A stretch of 64,000 nucleotides of DNA from Warburgia ugandensis (taxonomy: Eukaryota > Streptophyta > Magnoliopsida > Canellales > Canellaceae). The notes below the pieces were generated by a model. That model searched no databases. It was not told the DNA's origin and saw only the letters and a list, made by a program, of their open reading frames with translations. The stretch covers positions 62,283,880 through 62,347,879 of the forward strand of contig CP141132.1 in assembly GCA_035236585.1 (NCBI GenBank), read 5' to 3'. The translations under genes and the position numbers were made by a program. This document shows positions 23,431 through 35,720 of the stretch, piece by piece; the first letter of the stretch is position 1; every line of letters begins with the position of its first letter.

Positions 23431-24180
23431 AAATGCTATTGGGGATTCTTCTCTAGTCATCAAGGCTTTTGGTAAGAAGAAAGTTCAAGAGAGAACAAAA
23501 GAGACATTAGTGTGTTGTTCCAATGCCAAACAAAGGACCTGAGAGACCTATATATAAGTAGCAAGATCCCCACCATATGACCTATGAACAAATTTTTTCT
23601 TTAACTTAAAAAGCCATTGCATTGTAAAATTTACAAAATAGTAAAAGCATTGAAATAGTCAACTATTATATATATATATATATATATATATAACTAGAAA
23701 AGTTAAACGTATGAAAATGTTAAAGGCATAAAACTATCAACTAACAGTCATATAATTCACTAAAACATTAACTTTGGTTCATATGAGCAACACATTAATA
23801 TTGTGTAATAGGTAAAGGTGTCTTGTGGACTTGAATCTTCACTTAGTATAAATGCTCTTATGTCTAAGAAAATTCCCTGTGAACTATGTCTTGAACTAAA
23901 AACTCTTTAGTAATGAACTTTTTATAGTACATGCACAATACTATCAAAATGATTGTGTTCTATCAGGGTAGGACATTTAGGCCATGTACTAATCCTATTT
24001 TCATGTAGGTGAGTGTATCAAGGATGACTAAAGCTCTAACTACTTTTTGCTATAGACAACACTATATACATCCTAGGTAAAGGCCTAAAGAATTTCATTC
24101 CCTCGAAATTAGTACATTCCAATGACTCACTCAAAAAACTTACTTTCCCCATTGAACCTAGCTTGTGAGATCTCAAGTCA
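23431..24180 (-). repeat. Probable Copia-2 3' non-coding/LTR region
   Basis: Downstream of the Copia-2 pol end on the minus strand. It has an (AT)n run at 23667-23692 and a TATA-like ACTTATATATAGG on the minus strand near 23552-23565, as expected of an LTR promoter. No matching second LTR was found near 37 kb, so the assignment rests on position only. Confidence 0.35.
23667..23692. repeat. (AT)n microsatellite
   Basis: A 26-bp alternating AT run. Confidence 0.95.
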
Positions 24181-24199
24181 TATAGGTTGGTTTGCCAAT

Positions 24200-24680
24200 A
24201 TAGGCAATTCTATCCAATAGGCTTTAGCCCCTTCCCCCTTAATGTCTCCAAACTAGCCTTTTTGCTAGTGCTTTGGTCCATTGATCTACTAATTTTATTT
24301 TTGACCTTATAAATTCAATTACAATCACTTCATCTATGATAATTGTCTAACATTCTTGTCCTTAAACGTATATCCCTAGATTTTCCATTGTGTTTCCTAT
24401 TTTTAACCCTTTGTTGTAGCTAAGCTGTCACAATGAATTGATATAGCTGGAATAGGCTTGCTCTACAAATGAATATTTGGTGATAAGTTTCTAAGTCATT
24501 ATGCTTCTTCTCTTGATTTATGTAATGCAATAAGCTCAGATTCCATGGTAGAGCATGCTCTACAGGTCTACTTGGTAGACTTACAATGATATCTACACCA
24601 TATATAGTGAAAATGTACCTACTTGTTGATTTTGTCTCATTTGAATCTGTGATCTAATTTGCATTACAATATCCTTCTAA
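24200..24680 (-). pseudogene. Copia-2 RNase H and pol C-terminus remnant
   Basis: The minus strand shows DSNETKSTSRYIFTIYGVD at about 24585-24650 (the copia RNase H DxxxxKSTSGYVFxLxGG motif). It continues with NGKSRDIRLRTRML near 24345-24390 (NxKTKHIxxRxHxxR) and MDQSTSKKASLETLRGKGLK near 24220-24280 (the DPLTKxLxxEKxxxxSxGMGL end of pol). Frames change between blocks. Confidence 0.78.
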
Positions 24681-25211
24681 TATAATAGGATATCTAATAT
24701 TGTGGAGCCCATTCTCCATTGCACCTCTCAAATATTGTAATACTATATAAGTGCATCCTAGTGTTCCTGACTAGGTGATTAAGTTATACCCAGTTTTGAG
24801 TAGTTCATTAAATACAATAAACTACCTATAATTCTACAATGCTCCAATGTAAGATAAACTTATTAAATTTTCTATGAATCTTTTCTTCAAAGTGAGATTA
24901 TGTCAAACCAAACCCTTTTGAATTTCTCATTATTTTCTTCCCCCCCAAGATGATATCTAACTTTCCTATATCTTTCATGTCAAAGTTTATTGATAGAAAA
25001 AGCATAGCGTCATTTGTGACATGTAATCTAGTTTCGATAATTAGCATATTATCTACACAAATGCATATAGTAACTCTAATATTACTTATGAATTTTCAAT
25101 AAACACATTTATCATAGTAATTTGGGGCATGTCAATTTGATTTTCGCTACTTTGTCAAATTTTTTATGCCATTGATTTGGCTTTTATCTTAAACCACACA
25201 AAAGCTTTCTA

Positions 25212-25875
25212 TGACATGGGAGTATCCCATATTCCAAGATTGATGATGGATCAAAAGTAGACAAAAATGGGTTTAGGAAACTATCCAATACTTAGTTATT
25301 TGGAAACACCCAAGTTTAGGAAACTCTTGTAGGGCAAGTACCAAATATTTAGAAATTATTCTTTAGCCTAGGAAACTATTTTATTTAAATGGTTATTTAG
25401 TAGTTTGTAGACTACTTATTTGTGAGGGTTGTTCCCATCTATATAAACTAATTTGTAGCATGAGTTAAGGGCATAGCTAATTGATTTGGACATTTTTTTT
25501 TTCATTGTGGAGTTTGAGTGCATCTCATCTTTCTTGCATTTTCTATATCTCTTCGTGGGGTCCAAGGGTAGTGAGACACCAAGTTTTGTATCTTTTAAGA
25601 TGGTGACCGATCTCTATCCTTAAAGCGCTGAGCTAGTTTCTACTCAGAGTGTTGTATCTTTTCCTAGATATTTCTATATCTAAGGAGTGATGAGCTATTA
25701 CTACACTTTAGTTCTATATCTCTATAGTTGTGATTATTATATATCCATATAGAGGTGAACTATTTCATAATTTTATTTTGTACCTCTGTGGTGGTGAACT
25801 TCCTATATCCATAGAGTGGTGAATGAATTTTTCATTTATCCTTTATATTTTATTTTACTCAATTATCTAATGTCA
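25212..25875 (+). repeat. Solo LTR, 664 bp, inside Copia-2 RT
   Basis: It begins TGACATGGGAGTATCCCA and ends CTAATGTCA, so the termini are the 6-bp inverted repeat TGACAT/ATGTCA. It is flanked by TTCTA (25207-25211) and TTTTA (25876-25880), a 5-bp duplication with one change. It splits the conserved KLKKSLYGLKQ segment of Copia-2 RT. A TATA-like CTATATAAAC lies at about 25439-25448. The AGTATCCCA start is typical of copia LTRs in plants; orientation is inferred from the TATA box. Confidence 0.8.
25439..25448 (+). promoter_or_regulatory. TATA-like box of the solo LTR
   Basis: CTATATAAAC lies about 225 bp from the LTR start, a plausible pol II core promoter position. No transcript evidence. 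Confidence 0.45.
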
Positions 25876-26059
25876 TTTTAAGTTTATACACTATATTCCT
25901 AACCAAGAAGAACAAATCCCTTAGGTTGTTTAATATAGATTTCTTCTTGTAACTGTCCATTCAAAAAGGATGTTTTAACATCCATTTGATAAACTTCTAA
26001 GTTATATATAGCAGCAATTGATTTTAAAACTCTGATAGCTGTGATTCTAATAACCAATG

Positions 26060-26519
26060 AATATGTGTCAAAATAGTCAATACCTTTTTCTTGTTGAAAC
26101 CCTTAACTACTGTCAAACTTTGAAAATTTTAATTGTTCCACTTTCTCTACTTTTTTTTAATACCCATTTAGAATTTATGGGTACATATCCAAAATGCAAG
26201 TGTGTTAATTATGATTGCTATTTAATGCAGTAGACTATTTTGCACTATCAATGGATTTTTCCAAAAGTTTGCATCTATAGAAGATATACATGATGCATTC
26301 TTAGTTGTGGATTTTGGGTTTTGATCTGCATAGTTAATCTTACTGGGAAAGATATCCCTGAAAAACTTCACATCTCTTGACACTACAATTACGCTCACAT
26401 CTATATTGCTGTTTTTAGATTTCACCACTAGAAATCCATAGGCCTTACTATTTTTTGTATATCCTATGAATGCTTAGTCTACTGTTATATGTCCTAATTT
26501 TGTTTTCTTAGAACAAGGT
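26060..26519 (-). pseudogene. Copia-2 integrase C-terminal part
   Basis: The minus strand reads TKLGHITVD, then FIGYTKNSKAYGFLVVKS and VVSRDVKFFRDIFPSK (26222-26428 is open for 68 codons). These match the copia integrase tail KxGPKTxxCVFIGYAxNSKAYRF followed by ESRDVxFFExIFP. The segment starts exactly at the Gypsy-2 boundary; its upstream continuation is at 35118 on the other side of that insertion. Confidence 0.82.
26515..26519. other. Target site duplication of Gypsy-2, left copy (AAGGT)
   Basis: Identical to 35118-35122. It lies within the copia integrase reading of Copia-2. Confidence 0.92.
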
Positions 26520-29127
26520 TGTGACGACCCGGGTTTTCTCATGCATTTTTAAATACAATACCTAATTTTCTAAGGCGGGATGCATCCCTATTTGAAAACC
26601 ATTCTATAAAAACCACGCAATGCAACTAAAAACCTTTAGTTTTAAACTCATTTTTGAAAACCCCGAGTGTCATTTGCCTTCACAACAACCCAAGTAGTTT
26701 TTTTGAAAAACTTCAGAAATCATAAATATTTTTCCCCAGGTCTTTCCAATCACAGCACACAGCCCAACTATAATTAAATACAACTTCATTTCTAAAGGGT
26801 TGAGAGTTTACTTACATGTATAACTTTCTTCTTTTTGATTCACTTGCTCGTATCACTAATATCTCCTGAGACATCTTCTATTTATGACTGGAACTATTCT
26901 GAAAAATGTTAAGGATAGGGTGAGTATATACTATACTCAGTAGGAGTCTATCACTACTAGTTTTATAATGCATGCGATGTTTTAAAATCATATGCTCTTT
27001 CCAAAACATGTGCATGTCTGAATTCTCAAGTTCAATATTGACATCAAAATCCATTGTCAAACTGAAATACTAACGACTTAAAGGATCATATAATCCAAAA
27101 TCAAAAGTATCATATACATATATATATCATAGCATTATGATATGCATAAAATGCTTCATGGAATCCAACTCATGGATCTCTAGTATGGTATGGTCGACCA
27201 ACCTCATATCATGCCATATGCAATGCACATAAATCATCAAACCATAAGGTCCACTATGCCCACAACCTCCACGCCGTGTGGTCCCTGGGTACCTGAGGAC
27301 ACTCGATCATAGCCTCCACGGGGCCTATGACATGTCGACCCAGTGCCCTGACACCAGTGGTAGCCCCCTGTACCACATGTAGTCGACGTAGGGACTTGCC
27401 TCTTTTTGGGCGTGGTACCCATCCACCTATTAGTGGTAGAGGCTAGGTGGCCAACCCAGACCCCTCGGCATAGCACCCACGGGCTTACTAGCCCAAATCA
27501 CATAAGATCAAATAAGCCAAAACCTCTATTCAAAACCTGTCCTCTTTGGGTCCCTCACAACTGCCTGGCCCTTGGCACTCTAGCATCTTTTGGCAACCCT
27601 CAAGGACTTGCAATCTTTGCAAGTACTTAAATCATGCAATGTATGCACTTGTTTGCAAAACATATATGTGCATAATGTATATGGAATCCTTTACGAAACA
27701 TGTCTATGTACAAAGCATTTATCACATGCATGCTGAAATAAGTCATGCTAAACAAGTCATATATTTAAAACATATGTTCTCAAAACAATAATAGTTCTTT
27801 TAAAAGAATCTAATAGTGATAGAGCACCTACCTGACTAGGTCGCGCTAACCCTTTTGTCCTCGGACACTCCTGATCATGGTTTGGGGAATCAAGGTTAGT
27901 TTAACCTATCTTTTATAGGTTTTAGAGTAATTGGTCTTTTTACTTAGGCATTAGGGGTCCATCCCTATGCCTATGGGTGTCCTAAGGTCCTAATTGGGCC
28001 TTGGTATACTCAGTTTCCCAACGTTCTAGTGGTCATGCGCCACCATCCTATTCTAAGGGTCATTCCCACCTTCGATTGGGCCTTGATCAAGGATTTTATA
28101 GTTTGAATGTATCCACGTCGTTGACACGGACACAACTCCTTTTGTGGCGCCTCAATCGGAGCTCTAGATCTCAAGTTGTAAGCGTTTTAGTGTCGTATGT
28201 ACACAGAAGTCTTAAAAATAAAAAGACGGAATGCTAGGGCGCTGCGCGTCTGCGACGTGCACCCTGGCTTCCTTAAGGAACGGAAAAAAGATGCACTGCT
28301 AGCGCGCTGCGTGTCTGCGGCATGCACCTCAGTGGGCGCGTCCCTAGACGCGCCCGTTTGGTTTTTCAAATGGGAGTCGATGTGGGATGTTCCGACTGGA
28401 ACGTCCCGCTCGTTGGGGAACCGGGGCGTCCTCAGGACACCCTGGTTCGACCCCTGTCGAGCCAGTGTGACCCAGGGGACGTCCCTGGGTCCTTGGTGGC
28501 TCTCCTGGGCTCCGTTTTGCATGGTTTTTCATGCAAAAACCTAGGGAAATCATTCCTGGAACTATGGTGGAGATGGGTTTTGAGGGATTTTGGGCGTACC
28601 TGGCTCGTTGCTGGATTTTTCTCCTTGTTTTCTCTTCTAGGGCACTACTCCTGAATGGTTTTTCCTCATCGTTTTGGGCTTCCATTAGAGGCGCCCAAGA
28701 GCTCTATTTATAGAGCTAAGAGAGGGTACTGGAGGGGGCTCTCACTACCTTTGAATGGCGGTGGAGAAACCTCCAGGATGGCGGTGATTTTCCCTCCAAT
28801 CACAGCCGTTCTAGAACTCTCTAGGAGGTGGAAGATGAAGGGTGCCCGTATCAAAACGGGCCCCTGTGTTTTTGCAGTTAATCCGTTTTGTAAAAATTAT
28901 AGTTTTGCCCCTGAACTTCAAAGGGCCATAACTTGCTCATTTTAACTCCGTTTCAGGTGATTTTGGTCTCGTTGGATTTCTTTTTCTGAGATGCATCTAA
29001 TGGAAATATTTTTAGGACCAAATTCCTGGGTTCAATCAAGGAAACTAGTGAAATGACCAAAATTCCCTTATCTTCAAAATTGAACTTTTCATGGGCTTTT
29101 GATATTACAAAAATTGGGGTCATTACA
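26520..29127 (-). repeat. Gypsy-2 3' LTR (2.61 kb)
   Basis: Collinear with 32468-35117, with long identical runs. It contains a GC-rich part at about 27240-27480 and 28200-28860. The frames there (60-115 codons) occur in both LTRs but overlap one another on both strands and carry no motif, so I treat them as composition effects. It lacks a 51-bp segment found in the other LTR at about 34277-34327. Confidence 0.92.
28334..28355. repeat. GC-rich perfect hairpin in Gypsy-2 LTR
   Basis: GGGCGCGTC, loop CCTA, GACGCGCCC: 9-base arms pair perfectly. The sister LTR has the same structure at about 34328-34350 with one change (GACACG). Confidence 0.85.
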
Positions 29128-29145
29128 TTATTACCCCTTTAAAAG
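29128..29145 (-). other. Gypsy-2 polypurine tract
   Basis: On the minus strand, CTTTTAAAGGGGTAATAA runs into the LTR start TGTAATGACC. It is preceded by GAGGACGAAATT, the same pre-LTR signature as in Gypsy-1 and Gypsy-3. Confidence 0.78.
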
Positions 29146-30788
29146 AATTTCGTCCTCAAAATTCTATAACTTATTATCTTCCAGGTATTTGTCTCTTAGA
29201 TGATTTCTTGGTGAATGCATTCCCCTTTAGGAATCAATTCTAGGTTCATCCTCAATTTATCATTTCCATTGTTCCTCCTATAAAACCTCACCTATAAGGG
29301 CCTGTTTTCACTGCGTACTCTGATGTAGCGCCATACTCTCGTACGTGCCGATTTAACAATACCGTTTTCTAGCGGTACTTCATCTATCTTTAGATTCCTA
29401 TACTTATCTCATCATGTATAAGATAGTCTCCTCGTAAGATCATGCTTCTTTGCTCATGCATATACTTCTTTCAAGATCATATTATCTTATTTCTCCTATT
29501 CTGAATATCATAGGATAATCCTTTTTATCTAGTGATCTCTTTCATTATCCACAAGTCCAAAAAGTTACCTTCTTTCTATTGTGTCTAACTTTGCTTCTTA
29601 CCCTTGTCTCCAAGATACTTCAATAACTGATATGGTATCATATGCTTTATAGCCAAACTCTTACTTAACTTTGAATTTCAACTGTCTGTCGTTTTTCATA
29701 TGTGACTTGATTTCCTTGACCAAGGTTACATTCGGAAATGAAAGCCAATTAGTAGCATCTTCCATCGAGGACCTTATCATATACTGAAAGTAAAATGTCC
29801 TAACTTCATACCCAGTTTCATAATTATTGAATTCATTAAACGCTTTCCCCTGTGAGGATCTTATCCAAACTCATGTCAAATGTTAATAGTCAATTCATCA
29901 TCATGGGTCATATGTCTAGAAGCCTATCTCACTATTCTCATCCATTTGTCTTTAGGAGTGTTTATAATGTTCCTACTCATGTAAAGCAAAAAGTCTCTTA
30001 TTCATCACCGGATACCCTTGTGGTTGAATCCTTTGTCATCATCCTCTTTGTCCTTTCTTTGCTTGATGGTTTTCTTCGTTTCCTTCTAATTCAAAAGTTC
30101 TATACTCAATCCAGTAGGGTTAGTCCTTAAGAAATTCCTCTAATTGATTTTTAGTACTTGGTATATGCTCATAACAACTAACTATTTGTCTAAAGGCAAT
30201 GTAACATCAGATCTCACTTTATAGTGTGCTAGCCATCTCACCTTTTCTCCTTCCATCCCCTATGTCAATATGTCGTGCAATCTTCAATCATGTAGTCTAT
30301 ATTGTCAGGAGGTATACTCGTAAGTAGTGATTTTCTCAATTCCTCAAATTTTATTCTTCAAGTGCCTCCTTATTTTATCTTTCAAGTGCCTTCTTATACT
30401 TAGTTTATAATAGCAATAATTCTCCTTCAATAGCGATTATATCAAATTGTACTGAAGTTGTTTACTCAACAAGTTTTACAATACTCAGATAAGTATAAAC
30501 ATTTTCTTAGACATAGAAAGACTTTATTTGATTACCTATTGATTTCTTCCCAGATACGTTATAAGCTCAAGGGCCTTTAAAGTGATCGGAACTTATCTAC
30601 CTTCCTTTCAATCCAAGTCTGTAGTAGTTTTCAGACCCAAAGTAATTTCTTCACCTTGTCATGGTAGCCACTAAGGTTTGAAAAACCTTTCACATTGGTT
30701 TAGATCACTTATTATTTTTATTATTTTTATTATTATTTTTTTGCTCCTATCTCAGTTGTTACTGTATTTATTGTACTTGTAGCTCCTC

Positions 30789-30831
30789 CATGATGTGGCC
30801 TAATCAACTTCATGATGTGGCCTAATCAACT
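30789..30831 (+). repeat. Short tandem duplication (about 22 bp x 2)
   Basis: CATGATGTGGCCTAATCAACT occurs twice in a row, separated by one T. Confidence 0.9.
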
Positions 30832-32448
30832 AGCCTTATACCCTCAAATGGCTTAGCCTAACAAGTACTCAAGTCTAAAGACTTATAACATCCTTCTGAG
30901 TATATAACTTCAACTACTAACATACCTGATTAATTAGGGTGGGATGCCTCCATTTAGTTAACAACACTCAATGATGGTCTTAAGATATTTGGTCTTCCAA
31001 TTTATGATAGCAGGACCTTCATTTGATCCATGATGGTACCCTATTGCTAAATGGACAAGTTATTGTCCCAGCTTAATTCCTTTATTCACTCATGTAGTGG
31101 CAAGGTAGGATATCACCAAATTTTTCTTTTTATTATATCCATTGGTGTTCCCCATAAGTTAATGGATCCGATAAGAATCTAATTGTAATAATTGATATCG
31201 AACTATTTGTAGAATTTTAATTTCTAGTTGGTCACCATTCTTCAAAAATTTCTTGTAACGTAATTTCCTGAAATTCGATACTCTACTTAAAGTCTTAAAT
31301 CTCATATGCTTTCTCTCTATTATACATATTATTGCTAACTCAACTATTATTCCTTTGAAGTTGATTGGTTATCTTCAAGATGAAAGATTTGTATGTATTA
31401 TCATAAGGTCATGATCTTCTAATATTGAATACTTATAGTTACATCTCTATCTCTTTCTCTCTTTTCTTCAAAATCCTCATTTGGTCTACCTGGATCAATG
31501 TCTCTTTATGCTTTGTTGCATATAATTGATACTTCATCTATTCCTTTACTTAACAGATATGATAATCTGAATGCTTGTCTTAAGATCATTGAAATCCTCA
31601 ATCGCCTATAGCCTCAATAAAATTTATACAATGTCTTAATAATTGCATTGATGTTTTGATCGTGTTATACTTCTCTTACCAGTTCATGTTAGGATCGATC
31701 TATTATCATCCTTAGTATTATCATCAAAATCTTTTGATCACTCGGTTGAATTCATTTCCCTATCACATAATATGTCACTTGTATGCATCTCCGGATTTGT
31801 TCCATAATACTCAAGTAGTTATTATTTGATAGCACTTCACTCTTTATAAGACTTCAATTAAGGTATCCAAAATTGAGCTAAGTCATTCAAGATTCATACC
31901 TTTGTGATCTAGTACAAGTCACAGTTATTCCTTAGTATCATCTTGTATGCTTATCCCTATTATCATCAAAATTTTCTCAAAGTCTGTCTTTTACATCTCA
32001 TATATCACATCCTTGTGATAGTGTACTCATATTCTGATATTCTTTATGATGGTAAGATAGCCATCTAGGTCTTTTGATTTTTCTCACCTTTGATAAGATT
32101 ACTTTATTGCAGATCAACACTAACTATTAACAAGTCCATTAATCATCTTCATTCATTCATTCTCATCACAATATGATCCTTATAAGAGATTTCATCTTTG
32201 CACCACTGCACAACAATCCTTATTTCCCATGATTTTGATAGGATTCAAGCAATCCACTATCTAAGCATTTGCTAGGACTATCTCCTCTTTCACCTATGTG
32301 TTTATGGTGAAATGTCTTGAGTCATTAATATTGTAATCCTCAAATAGAAGTAGTCTTCTCTACTACTCCTATTTATACTATTTATTCTTGATTTTCTCTA
32401 TTGACCATGACCCTTGGACATCTTTGAATTTGTTGTGAAAGGATAAAA

Positions 32449-32465
32449 CCTGGGCTCTGATACCA
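32449..32465 (-). promoter_or_regulatory. Gypsy-2 primer binding site (tRNA-iMet)
   Basis: On the minus strand, TGGTATCAGAGCCCAGG lies two bases from the 5' LTR end. It is identical to the Gypsy-1 site. Confidence 0.9.
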
Positions 32466-32467
32466 AC

Positions 32468-35117
32468 TGTGACGACCCGGGTTTTCTCATGCATTTTTAA
32501 ATACAATACCTAATTTCCTAAGGCGAGATGCATCCCTATTTGAAAACCATTCTATAAAAACCATGCAATGCAGCGGAAAACCTTTAGTTTTAAACTCATT
32601 TTTGAAAACCCCGAGTCTCGTTTGCTTCACAACAACCCAAGTAGTGTTTTTGAAAAACCTCAAAAATCATAAATATTTTTCCCCAGGTCTTTCCAGTCAC
32701 AGCACACAGCCCAACTGTAATTAAATACAACTTCATGTCCAAAGGGTTGAGAGTTTACTTACATGTATAACTTTCTTCTTTTTGATTCACTTGCTCGTAG
32801 CACTAATATCTCCTGAGACGTCTTCTATTTATGAGTGAAACTATCCTGAAAAATGTTAAGGATAGGGTGAGTATATACTATACTCAGTAGGAGTCTATCA
32901 CTACTAGTTTTATAATGCATGCGATGTTTTAAAATCATATGCTCTTTCCAAAACATGTGCATGTCTGAATTCTCAAGTTCAATATTGACATCAAAATCCA
33001 TTGTCAAACTGAAATACTAACGACTTAAAGGATCATATAATCCAAAATCGAAAGTATCATATACATATATATCATAGCATTATGATATGCATAAAATGCT
33101 TCATGGAATCCAACTCATGGATCTCTAGTATGGTATGGTCGACCAACCTCATATCATGCCATATGCAATGCACATAAATCATCAAACCATAGGGTCCACT
33201 ATGCCCACGACCTCCACGCCGTGTGGTCCCCGGGTACCTGAGGACACTCGGTCATAGCCTCCACGGGGCCTATGACATGTCGACCCAGTGCCCTGACACC
33301 AGTGGTAGCCCCCTGTACCACATGTAGTCGACGTAGGGACTTGCCTCTTTTTGGGCGTGGTACCCATCCACCTATTAGTGGTAGAGGCCAGGTGGCCAAC
33401 CCAGACCCCTCGGCATAGCACCCACGGGCTTACTAGCCCAAATCACATAAGATCAAATAAGCCAAAACCTCTTTTCAAAACCTGTCCTCTTTGGGTCCCT
33501 CACAACTGCCTGGCCCTTGGCACTCCAGCGTCTTTTGGCAACCCTCAAGGATATGCAATCTTTGTAAGTACTTAAATCATGCAATATATGCACTTGTTTG
33601 CAAAACATATATGTGCATAATGTATATGCAATCCTTTACGAAACATGTCTATGTACAAAGCATTTATCACATGCATGCTGAAATAAGTCATGCTAAACAA
33701 GTCATATATTTAAAACATATGTTCTCAAAAAAATAATAGTTCTTTTAAAAGAATCTAATAGTGATAGAGCACCTACCTGGCTAGGTCGCGCTAACCCTTT
33801 TGTCCTCGAACACTCCTGATCATGGTTTGGGGAATCAAGGTTAGTTTGACCTATCTTTTATAGGTTTTAGAGTAATTGGTCTTTTTACTTAGGCATTAGG
33901 GGTCCATCCCTTGCCTATGGGTGTCCTAAGGTCCTAATTGGGCCTTGGTATCCTCAGTTTCCCAACGTTCAAGTGGCCATGCACCACCATCCTATTCTAA
34001 GGGTCATTCCCACCTTTGATTGGGCCTTGATGATGGATTTTATAGTTTGGATGTGTCCGCGTTGTCGACACGGACACAATGCCTTTTGCGACGCCTCAAT
34101 CGGAGCTTTAGATCTCAAGTTATAAGCGTTTTAGTGTCGTATGTACACAGAAGTCTTAAAAATAAAAAGACGGAATGCTAGGGCACTGCGCGTTTGCGAC
34201 GTGCGCCCCAGCTTCCTTAAGGAAAGGAAAAATGACTCACTACTAGTGAGCTGTGCGTCTGCGGCGTGCACCTCAGCGAGCGCGTCTACAGACGCGCCTA
34301 GTTTTTCCGCCTTTTCTCTCTTTTGCGGGCGCGTCCCTAGACACGCCCGTTTGGTTTTTCAAATGGGAGTCGATGTGGGACGTTCCGACTAGAACGTCCC
34401 ACTCGTTGGGGAACCAGGGCATCCTTAGGACACCCTGGTTCGACCCCTGTCAAACCAGTGCAACCAGGGGACGTCCCTGGGTCCTTGGTGGCTCTCCTGG
34501 GCTCCATTTTGCATGGTTTTTCATGCAGAAACCTAGGGAAATCATTCCTGGAACTATGGTGGAGATGGGTTTTGAGGGATTTTGGGCGTACCTGGCTCGT
34601 TGCTGGGTTTTTCTCCTTGTTTTCTCTTCTAGGGCACTGCTCCTGAACGGTTTTTCCTCATCGTTTTGGCTGCCATTAGAGGAGCCAAGAGCTCTATTTA
34701 TAGAGCTAAGAGAGGGTACTGGAGGGGGCTCTCACCGCCTTTGAATGGCGGTGGAGAAACCTTCAGGATGGCGGTGATTTCCCCTCCAATCACCGCCATT
34801 CTAGAATTCTCTAGGAGGTGGAAGATGAAGGGTGCCCGTATCAAAACGGGCCCCTGTGTTTTTGCAGTTAATCCGTTTTGTAAAAATTATAGTTTTGCCC
34901 CTGAACTTCAAAGGACCATAACTTGCTCATTTTAACTCCGTTTCGGGTGATTTTGGTCTCGTTGGATTCCTTTTTCCGAGACACATCTAATGGTACCATT
35001 TTTAGGACCAAATTCCTGAATTCAGTCAAGGAGACTAGTGAAATGACCAAAATTCCCTTATCTTCAAAATTGAACTTTTCATGGGCTTTTAATATTACAA
35101 AAATTGGGGTCATTACA
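32468..35117 (-). repeat. Gypsy-2 5' LTR (2.65 kb)
   Basis: The LTR copy next to the primer binding site. It is longer than the 3' copy mainly because of a 51-bp segment at about 34277-34327, which contains a second GCGCGTC...GACGCGC hairpin-like unit. Confidence 0.92.
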
Positions 35118-35122
35118 AAGGT
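35118..35122. other. Target site duplication of Gypsy-2, right copy (AAGGT)
   Basis: Directly follows the terminal GGTCATTACA of the element and matches 26515-26519. Confidence 0.92.
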
Positions 35123-35720
35123 AAGCTCACCTTAGCTAGATCCCGCCACACTTTCAAGTATCTAAGGTTTAGTGTTCTTCCTTTCCATAGCTCAAAAGAG
35201 TTTCCTTTTCATTTTTATAGGGAATCTTGTTCAATAAATGACATGCAGCTAAGATAGCTTCTCCTAGTAAGTTGTTGGGTACCCGAAACTTGCTAGCATA
35301 GCATTTACAATCTCAATTAGGGTTTGATTTTTCCTTTATGGTACGCTGTTTTGTTGTGGTTCCATGTTTTGTCTAATTAACCAAACTCATTTGAGTTGTA
35401 CTATTTACCTCTCTTGTTCTATCATCAATGAATCTCATAAAGTACTTTTTTTCACCTCAGCTATGAGTACCTGAAAAGTTACACACATCACTACGTGCAA
35501 GCCCTGGTGTTCTTGAAATTCTTTCTCTTGATTTAAAGGGTTTTCTAACAAATTTTGATTTAACACATATTTAACATGTTTGTTCATGTGTGATTGATAC
35601 TTTGTGTATCAATCCCAAGTTCATTATTCTTTTAAGTGTTTGTGAGTTTACATATACTACCTTACCATGCCTCCTATCATATGAATCAACAATATAAGTA
35701 GAAGAACCGTATACTTTATT
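35118..35720 (-). pseudogene. Copia-2 pre-integrase and integrase core remnant
   Basis: From the high-coordinate side on the minus strand, LKRIMNLGLIHKVSITHEQ leads into CVKSKFVRKPFKSRERISR and SDVCNFSGTHS, matching the GAG_pre-integrs zinc-binding region (CExCxxGKxxRxxF). GEKKYFMRFIDDRTRE gives the first catalytic aspartate region of copia integrase. About 80 residues are then missing, and the text resumes near the core end with VPNNLLGEAILAACHLLN then KIPYKNEKE, the conserved SGVPxNLLGEAxLxACYLLNR. Gypsy-2 follows directly. Stops are frequent. Confidence 0.85.

Larger units (their letters stand above)
24950..26060 (-). pseudogene. Copia-2 reverse transcriptase remnant (split)
   Basis: Upstream part (25881-26060, minus): LKSIAAIYNLEVYQMDVKTS then FLNGQLQEEIYIKQPKGF, a nearly intact copia RT core with the QMDVKTAFLNG catalytic block. 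After the solo LTR the downstream part (24950-25206) reads an SLYGLKQAPKQW-like segment, then ICICVDNMLII in place of LYVDDMLI, so the second catalytic aspartate has become asparagine. FLSINFDMKDIGKLDIILG follows. Joining across the solo LTR gives a KLKK...GL reading that agrees with the conserved KLKKSLYGLKQ. Confidence 0.85.
29128..32467 (-). other. Gypsy-2 interior, no recognisable coding
   Basis: This 3.3-kb AT-rich interior between the LTRs has a longest open stretch of 92 codons and no motif on either strand. A TTATT-rich run lies at 30708-30742 and a short tandem duplication at 30789-30831. By position gag-pol should be here; it is either decayed beyond recognition or was never present. 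Confidence 0.6.
26520..35117 (-). mobile_element. Gypsy-2: LTR retrotransposon with large LTRs, no readable pol
   Basis: An 8.6-kb element on the minus strand with two 2.6-kb LTRs that stay collinear and closely similar. Plus-strand LTR ends are TGTGACGACCCGG and GGGGTCATTACA. It is flanked by the exact 5-bp duplication AAGGT (26515-26519 and 35118-35122). A primer binding site and polypurine tract are present and give the orientation. The 3.3-kb interior has no gag, knuckle or RT motif I can find, so it may be a non-autonomous (LARD-like) element relying on another gypsy for its proteins. Its LTRs look less diverged than those of Gypsy-1 and Gypsy-3. Confidence 0.92.

Noticed and set aside
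27237..27630. Frames at 27237-27476 and 27406-27630, repeated at 33182-33575
   Set aside because: Conservation between the two copies is explained by LTR identity, not by coding. No domain recognised.
28187..28713. Overlapping frames of 60-115 codons on both strands in the Gypsy-2 LTR (also at 34141-34744)
   Set aside because: They overlap each other in several frames, carry no motif, and differ between the two LTRs by indels that shift frames.
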